The notes under the pieces are model-generated. The model had not been told where the DNA came from and did not search any database. It saw only the letters and a list, made by a program, of their open reading frames with translations. DNA of 9,819 nt from Tissierellia bacterium (lineage in GTDB: Bacteria; Bacillota; Clostridia; Tissierellales; Dethiosulfatibacteraceae), in contig SKID01000024.1 of the NCBI GenBank assembly GCA_007116605.1, positions 1-9,819 of the forward strand, written 5' to 3'. Shown here piece after piece: positions 6,361-9,819 of this stretch (position 1 is its first letter; each line of letters begins with the position of its first letter). The position numbers were made by a program, and so were the translations under genes.

Positions 6361-7137
6361 ATGAATATGAATGATTTTTCAATGGATTTTTTTGCAATCA
6401 AAGGCAAGAATGCTATCGTAACTGGAGGCAATACTGGACTAGGTCGAGCTTTTAGTTTAGCTCTTGCTAAGGCAGGTGCTAACATTTTTGTGCCAAGCAT
6501 CATGGATGATAATGGAGAAACTCAAGCTTTAATTGAAAAAGAAGGTGTTGCTTATCATTTTATGAAAGCCGATATCACACAATCAGGTGTTCCTCATGAA
6601 ATTATCAAGAATTGTGTAGAAACATTAGGTTCCATAGACATTTTAGTGAATAGTGCAGGTATATGCAATATAGCTGAAGTTCTAGATTTCGACAGGAGTC
6701 AGTGGGACCCCATGATTGCTGTTAATCTCACCGCTGCTTTTGAACTGAGCTATGAAGCTGCTAAATATATGATTCCGCAACGAAGTGGTAAAATTATCAA
6801 TATTTGCTCTTTATTCTCATATTTAGGAGGTCAATGGGCTCCGGCTTATGCAGCTACAAAACATGGATTAGCTGGATTTACCAAAGCTTATTGTGATGAA
6901 CTTGCACAGTTTAATGTTCAAGTTAATGGCATTGCTCCCGGTTATTATGCCACTGATATTACTTTAAAAACAAGAAGTAATCCTGAAACAAATCAACGTG
7001 TTCTAGACCATATACCCGCTAATCGTTGGGGGGAAACACAAGACTTAATGGGTGCTACTGTGTTTCTTGCTAGTCGTGCTTCTGACTATGTCAATGGTCA
7101 TTTGTTAGTTGTTGATGGTGGTTATCTAGTACGTTAG
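6361..7137 (+). CDS. ygcW: KduD/YgcW-like short-chain dehydrogenase
   Basis: A classical SDR of 258 aa that should reduce or oxidise a carbonyl/hydroxyl on a sugar-like substrate with NAD(P). The cofactor motif TGGNTGLG is at residues 21-28, NSAG at 97-100, and the catalytic set is Asn122, Ser150, Tyr163 and Lys167 in YAATK. The C-terminal part (NPETNQRVLDHIPANRWG, then ASDYVNGHLLVVDGG) is like 2-deoxygluconate/gluconate dehydrogenases. From memory it closely resembles E. coli YgcW along its whole length, including the SMDFF opening. The start is ATG at 6361 with AAGGAG (6346-6351) 9 nt upstream. A longer in-frame start at 6244 lies in the -10 box and cannot be on the mRNA. It is first in the operon, and the kinase ribosome binding site overlaps its stop. 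Substrate unknown. Confidence 0.93.
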   Translation: MNMNDFSMDFFAIKGKNAIVTGGNTGLGRAFSLALAKAGANIFVPSIMDDNGETQALIEKEGVAYHFMKADITQSGVPHEIIKNCVETLGSIDILVNSAGICNIAEVLDFDRSQWDPMIAVNLTAAFELSYEAAKYMIPQRSGKIINICSLFSYLGGQWAPAYAATKHGLAGFTKAYCDELAQFNVQVNGIAPGYYATDITLKTRSNPETNQRVLDHIPANRWGETQDLMGATVFLASRASDYVNGHLLVVDGGYLVR

Positions 7138-7150
7138 GAGTGTGAAAATA

Positions 7151-8584
7151 ATGGATCAAAAGTATATTATTGGGATTGATGGCGGCTCTCAGAGTTCAAA
7201 AGTTGTCATTTATGATCTCTCAGGTAATGTAGTATGTGAAGGCACAGAACCCCTTAAACCCATGCACCTCCCTAAACCAGGTATTGTAGAACATCCAGAC
7301 GATGATTTATGGGACTCAATTGTTGTTGCTAGCAAAAAAGCAATGGCGGCTTTTTCAGGTAACCCAAATGACATTATTGGTCTTGGTTTATGTACAATCA
7401 GATTTTGTAGATGCTTATTAAAATCAGATGGCACTTTAGCTCAACCCGTTTTAAGCTGGATGGATCAAAGAGTTTCAAAACCCTATGAACATGACAATCC
7501 TGATGTGGCCTACGTAACAACCACAACAGGCTATATGACTCATCGATTTACTGGTGAGTTTAATGACACTTCTGCAAACTATCAAGGAATGTGGCCAATA
7601 GACACGGACACTTGGCAGTGGAGCAATGATCCTGATGTGTTCAGTGCCATGCAAATTCCAAAGAAAATGTTGTTTAACCTACAAATGCCAGGCACAATTT
7701 TAGGTTATGTCACAAAGACCGCATCCCAATCAACGGGAATCCCAGAAGGAATTCCTGTTGTGGCAACCGGAAATGACAAGGCTGTTGAGGCACTGGGATC
7801 AGGTACATTGTCTAATGATACAGCTTTAATATCATTAGGGACTTATATTTGCGGCATGGTCCATGGTAAGGAAAATCCTAAGGGCACACAGTCATTTTGG
7901 ACAAACTTTTCTAATATGCCTAATGAATACTTGTATGAAAGTTATGGTATTAGACGAGGTATGTGGACAGTCAGTTGGTTTAAAGAACTCATGGGACATG
8001 AACTCACAAAAAAATCTTATGAAGTAGGTCTGTCACCTGAAGATTTTTTAAATCTCGAAGCATCACAGGTACCTGCCGGCAGTTGCGGGTTAATGACTGT
8101 ACTCGATTGGCTTGCACCTACTGAAGCTCCTTATCGCAAGGGGATTATGATTGGATTTGATGGACGTCATCAAAGAGGTCACATGTATCGTTCAATTCTT
8201 GAAGGGATTGCTTTAACCATGAAAAACCGCATGGACGAAATGTGCGATGAACTGGGAATCGGAATTAATCAAATCATCATTTCAGGTGGAGGCTCTAATA
8301 GTGATTTAATGATGCAAATATTTGCTGATGTTTTTGGTGTTGTCGCTAAAAGAAATAAAATTAATAGTGCTGCTAGCCTTGGTGGTGCCATAAGTGTTGC
8401 TGTTGGCCTTGGTATTTATGATAGTTACGAAACTGCTCTTCATAAAATGGTGACACCTGGAGATAGTTTTATTCCTATTCATGATCATTTAATTTTATAT
8501 GAAAAAATGAACCAAGATGTTTATCAAAAAATCACCCAGTTTAGTGATTCGATTTTAAAAAAATCGTATCCGCTATTCAACTAA
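7151..8584 (+). CDS. ygcE: FGGY-family carbohydrate kinase, YgcE-like
   Basis: A two-domain ATP-dependent sugar/polyol kinase of 477 aa. The first phosphate-binding motif GIDGGSQSSK is at residues 8-17, the substrate-loop-like SWMDQR at 102-107, a GND motif with the probable catalytic Asp at 209, and the adenosine-binding SGGGSNSD at 378-385. From memory it is strongly similar to E. coli YgcE throughout (for example YGIRRGMWTVSW and the MMQIFADVFG region), more than to glycerol or xylulose kinases; the phosphoryl acceptor is not known to me. I chose ATG at 7151: AGGAG (7136-7140) is 10 nt upstream, whereas the in-frame GTG at 7142 would be only 1 nt from it. The ribosome binding site overlaps the SDR stop, so the genes are tightly coupled. 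Its product is a candidate ligand for the divergent antiterminator. Confidence 0.94.
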   Translation: MDQKYIIGIDGGSQSSKVVIYDLSGNVVCEGTEPLKPMHLPKPGIVEHPDDDLWDSIVVASKKAMAAFSGNPNDIIGLGLCTIRFCRCLLKSDGTLAQPVLSWMDQRVSKPYEHDNPDVAYVTTTTGYMTHRFTGEFNDTSANYQGMWPIDTDTWQWSNDPDVFSAMQIPKKMLFNLQMPGTILGYVTKTASQSTGIPEGIPVVATGNDKAVEALGSGTLSNDTALISLGTYICGMVHGKENPKGTQSFWTNFSNMPNEYLYESYGIRRGMWTVSWFKELMGHELTKKSYEVGLSPEDFLNLEASQVPAGSCGLMTVLDWLAPTEAPYRKGIMIGFDGRHQRGHMYRSILEGIALTMKNRMDEMCDELGIGINQIIISGGGSNSDLMMQIFADVFGVVAKRNKINSAASLGGAISVAVGLGIYDSYETALHKMVTPGDSFIPIHDHLILYEKMNQDVYQKITQFSDSILKKSYPLFN

Positions 8585-8613
8585 ATATTTAATTTTATAG
8601 AGAGGTATCCTAA

Positions 8614-9819
8614 ATGTCTAAATTAAACAGAAATGAAATACTAAATGGAATAAATGCCATCATTAATCCAGATAGAGTTATTACTGATGAGCATGTCTTA
8701 AAAACTTGTAGCCATGATCGCTTCAGAAAATACGAAGATATTAATGGCATCTATCGTATGCCTTTGCCTGTTGCTGTGGTAAAAGTAATCACCGCCCAAG
8801 AGGTCTCTGATTTACTCAGATTCTGCAATAAATATCATATTAATGTTGTGCCCAGAACAGGTGCTTCCGCTACCGAGGGAGGATTAGAAACTGCTGTAGA
8901 AGATTCTATCGTTGTAGATGGTTCCATGATGACCGAGATTGTGCATATCGATCCTTACAATATGCAAGTGACTGCACAGTGTGGTGTTAATTTAGAAGTT
9001 TTAGAAAATATATTGAGGGAATTAGGCTACACAACTGGTCACTCTCCACAGTCAAAGCCTCTTGCACAAATGGGAGGATTAGTTGCCACACGAAGTACTG
9101 GTCAATTCTCCACCCTTTATGGGGGTATTGAAGATATGGTTGTAGGACTAGAAGCTGTCTTTCCAAATGGTAACATCTGCAAAATAAAAAATGTTCCTCG
9201 TAGAGCAGCAGGTCCTGACATACGTCATGTTATTATCGGTAACGAAGGTGCTTTGTGTTTTATCACTGAAGTTACTGTGAAAATCTATCGCTATTATCCA
9301 GAAAACAATCAATTTATTGGGTATACCCTTGAAAATATGCGCACAGGATTTGAGGTTTTAAGGGAAGTCATGGTAGCAGGTTACAAACCAAGCGTAGCTC
9401 GATTGTATGACGAGGAAGATGGTGCATATCATTTTAGTCATTTTTCTAATGATAAATGTGTTTTGATTTTTATGGCAGAAGGTCCCAAAGCCATAGCAGA
9501 TGCTACTGCAGAAGGCATAAGAGATATTGTTTCTCGTTATGAGGAGTGCGTCCCTGTTAATGAAAGATACCTCATCCAATGGTTTCAAAACTTAAACTGG
9601 GATCCTGCTAAAGTTGCTGAAGAAAGAGTCGAGATTATGGAAACACAAAACTTAGGCTTTACCACTGAAATCTCCGCCAACTGGGATAGTATTCACAATA
9701 TCTACCAATCTTGTATTGATCGGATAAGAAATGAAATACCTGATATCACTTTGCTAGGAGGACATTCCTCTCATAGCTATATTAATGGTACTAATATGTA
9801 TTTTGTATATTATTTTATA
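8614..9819 (+). CDS. ygcU: FAD-linked oxidase, YgcU/GlcD-like (cut by window edge)
   Basis: A flavoprotein of the GlcD / D-lactate dehydrogenase / alkyl-DHAP synthase superfamily; 402 codons are open to the window edge and roughly 80 C-terminal residues are missing. The PCMH-type FAD domain is clear: VPRTGASATEGGLET (residues 79-93), GHSPQS (142-147), QMGGLVATRSTGQFSTLYGG, and IIGNEGALCFITEVTVK. A histidine-rich GGHSSHSY follows at 382-389 in the substrate-binding half. From memory it matches E. coli YgcU closely all along. The start ATG has GAGAGG (8600-8605) 8 nt upstream and follows the kinase stop by 29 nt. Members oxidise 2-hydroxy acids or similar alcohols and often pass electrons to an ETF, so the EtfAB pair at the left end is the likely partner (inference). 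No N-terminal signal or membrane segment is seen. Confidence 0.94.
   Translation, partial: MSKLNRNEILNGINAIINPDRVITDEHVLKTCSHDRFRKYEDINGIYRMPLPVAVVKVITAQEVSDLLRFCNKYHINVVPRTGASATEGGLETAVEDSIVVDGSMMTEIVHIDPYNMQVTAQCGVNLEVLENILRELGYTTGHSPQSKPLAQMGGLVATRSTGQFSTLYGGIEDMVVGLEAVFPNGNICKIKNVPRRAAGPDIRHVIIGNEGALCFITEVTVKIYRYYPENNQFIGYTLENMRTGFEVLREVMVAGYKPSVARLYDEEDGAYHFSHFSNDKCVLIFMAEGPKAIADATAEGIRDIVSRYEECVPVNERYLIQWFQNLNWDPAKVAEERVEIMETQNLGFTTEISANWDSIHNIYQSCIDRIRNEIPDITLLGGHSSHSYINGTNMYFVYYFI

Noticed and set aside
7142..7150. GTG start of the kinase at 7142
   Set aside because: It lies only 1 nt from the AGGAG box; the ATG at 7151 has a workable 10-nt spacing and fits the family N-terminus.
9358..9588. 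Minus-strand open frame of 76 codons inside the FAD oxidase gene
   Set aside because: It is antisense to a strongly conserved coding region and has no family resemblance.
9801..9819. Possible frameshift or odd ending of the FAD oxidase at the right edge
   Set aside because: The frame stays open to the last base and conservation holds to within a few residues of the edge. The gene is simply cut by the window, and too little sequence remains to judge the last residues.

Overview
The window looks like a low-GC Gram-positive anaerobe (Clostridia-like Firmicute). This rests on the AT-rich DNA, strong AAGGAG-type ribosome binding sites, sigma-A-like promoters, a monofunctional formate-THF ligase, an ETF of the type found in strict anaerobes, and a GlpP-type antiterminator. 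I cannot name the species from the sequence.

Layout. Positions 1-5296 read leftward as one gene string. In transcription order it is a PanB-like ketopantoate hydroxymethyltransferase, formate-THF ligase (fhs), a FolD-like methylene-THF dehydrogenase, a PPC/DUF296-domain protein, etfB, and etfA (cut by the left edge). A strong promoter lies upstream of panB and a weaker candidate lies before the PPC gene. A hairpin terminator at 5419-5459 separates this string from a leftward GlpP-family antiterminator gene (5526-6089). From about 6216 a divergent rightward operon begins. It has a sigma-A promoter, a leader with an intrinsic terminator, a KduD-like SDR dehydrogenase, an FGGY carbohydrate kinase, and an FAD-linked oxidase cut by the right edge.

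How the genes fit together. From memory, the antiterminator, SDR, kinase, FAD oxidase and ETF pair have counterparts in the E. coli ygcP / ygcW / ygcE / ygcU / ygcQR region, whose substrate I do not know to be established. The SDR, kinase and oxidase look like close relatives of YgcW, YgcE and YgcU. The ETF here instead resembles the electron-bifurcating type. The likely scheme is oxidation/reduction and phosphorylation of a sugar- or polyol-like compound, with the FAD oxidase passing electrons to EtfAB. The antiterminator probably senses a phosphorylated intermediate and opens the leader terminator of the SDR-kinase-oxidase operon.

The unusual part is the one-carbon module (PanB-like, Fhs and an atypical FolD) placed next to this system. 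The FolD has Ala and Phe where the catalytic Lys and Gln of bifunctional FolD enzymes normally sit. One reading is that the pathway releases a hydroxymethyl unit onto THF and recovers ATP and formate. A plainer reading is that two functional groups of genes are simply neighbours. No RNA genes, CRISPR arrays, insertion sequences or origins were seen, and no gene-free stretch exceeds 300 bases.
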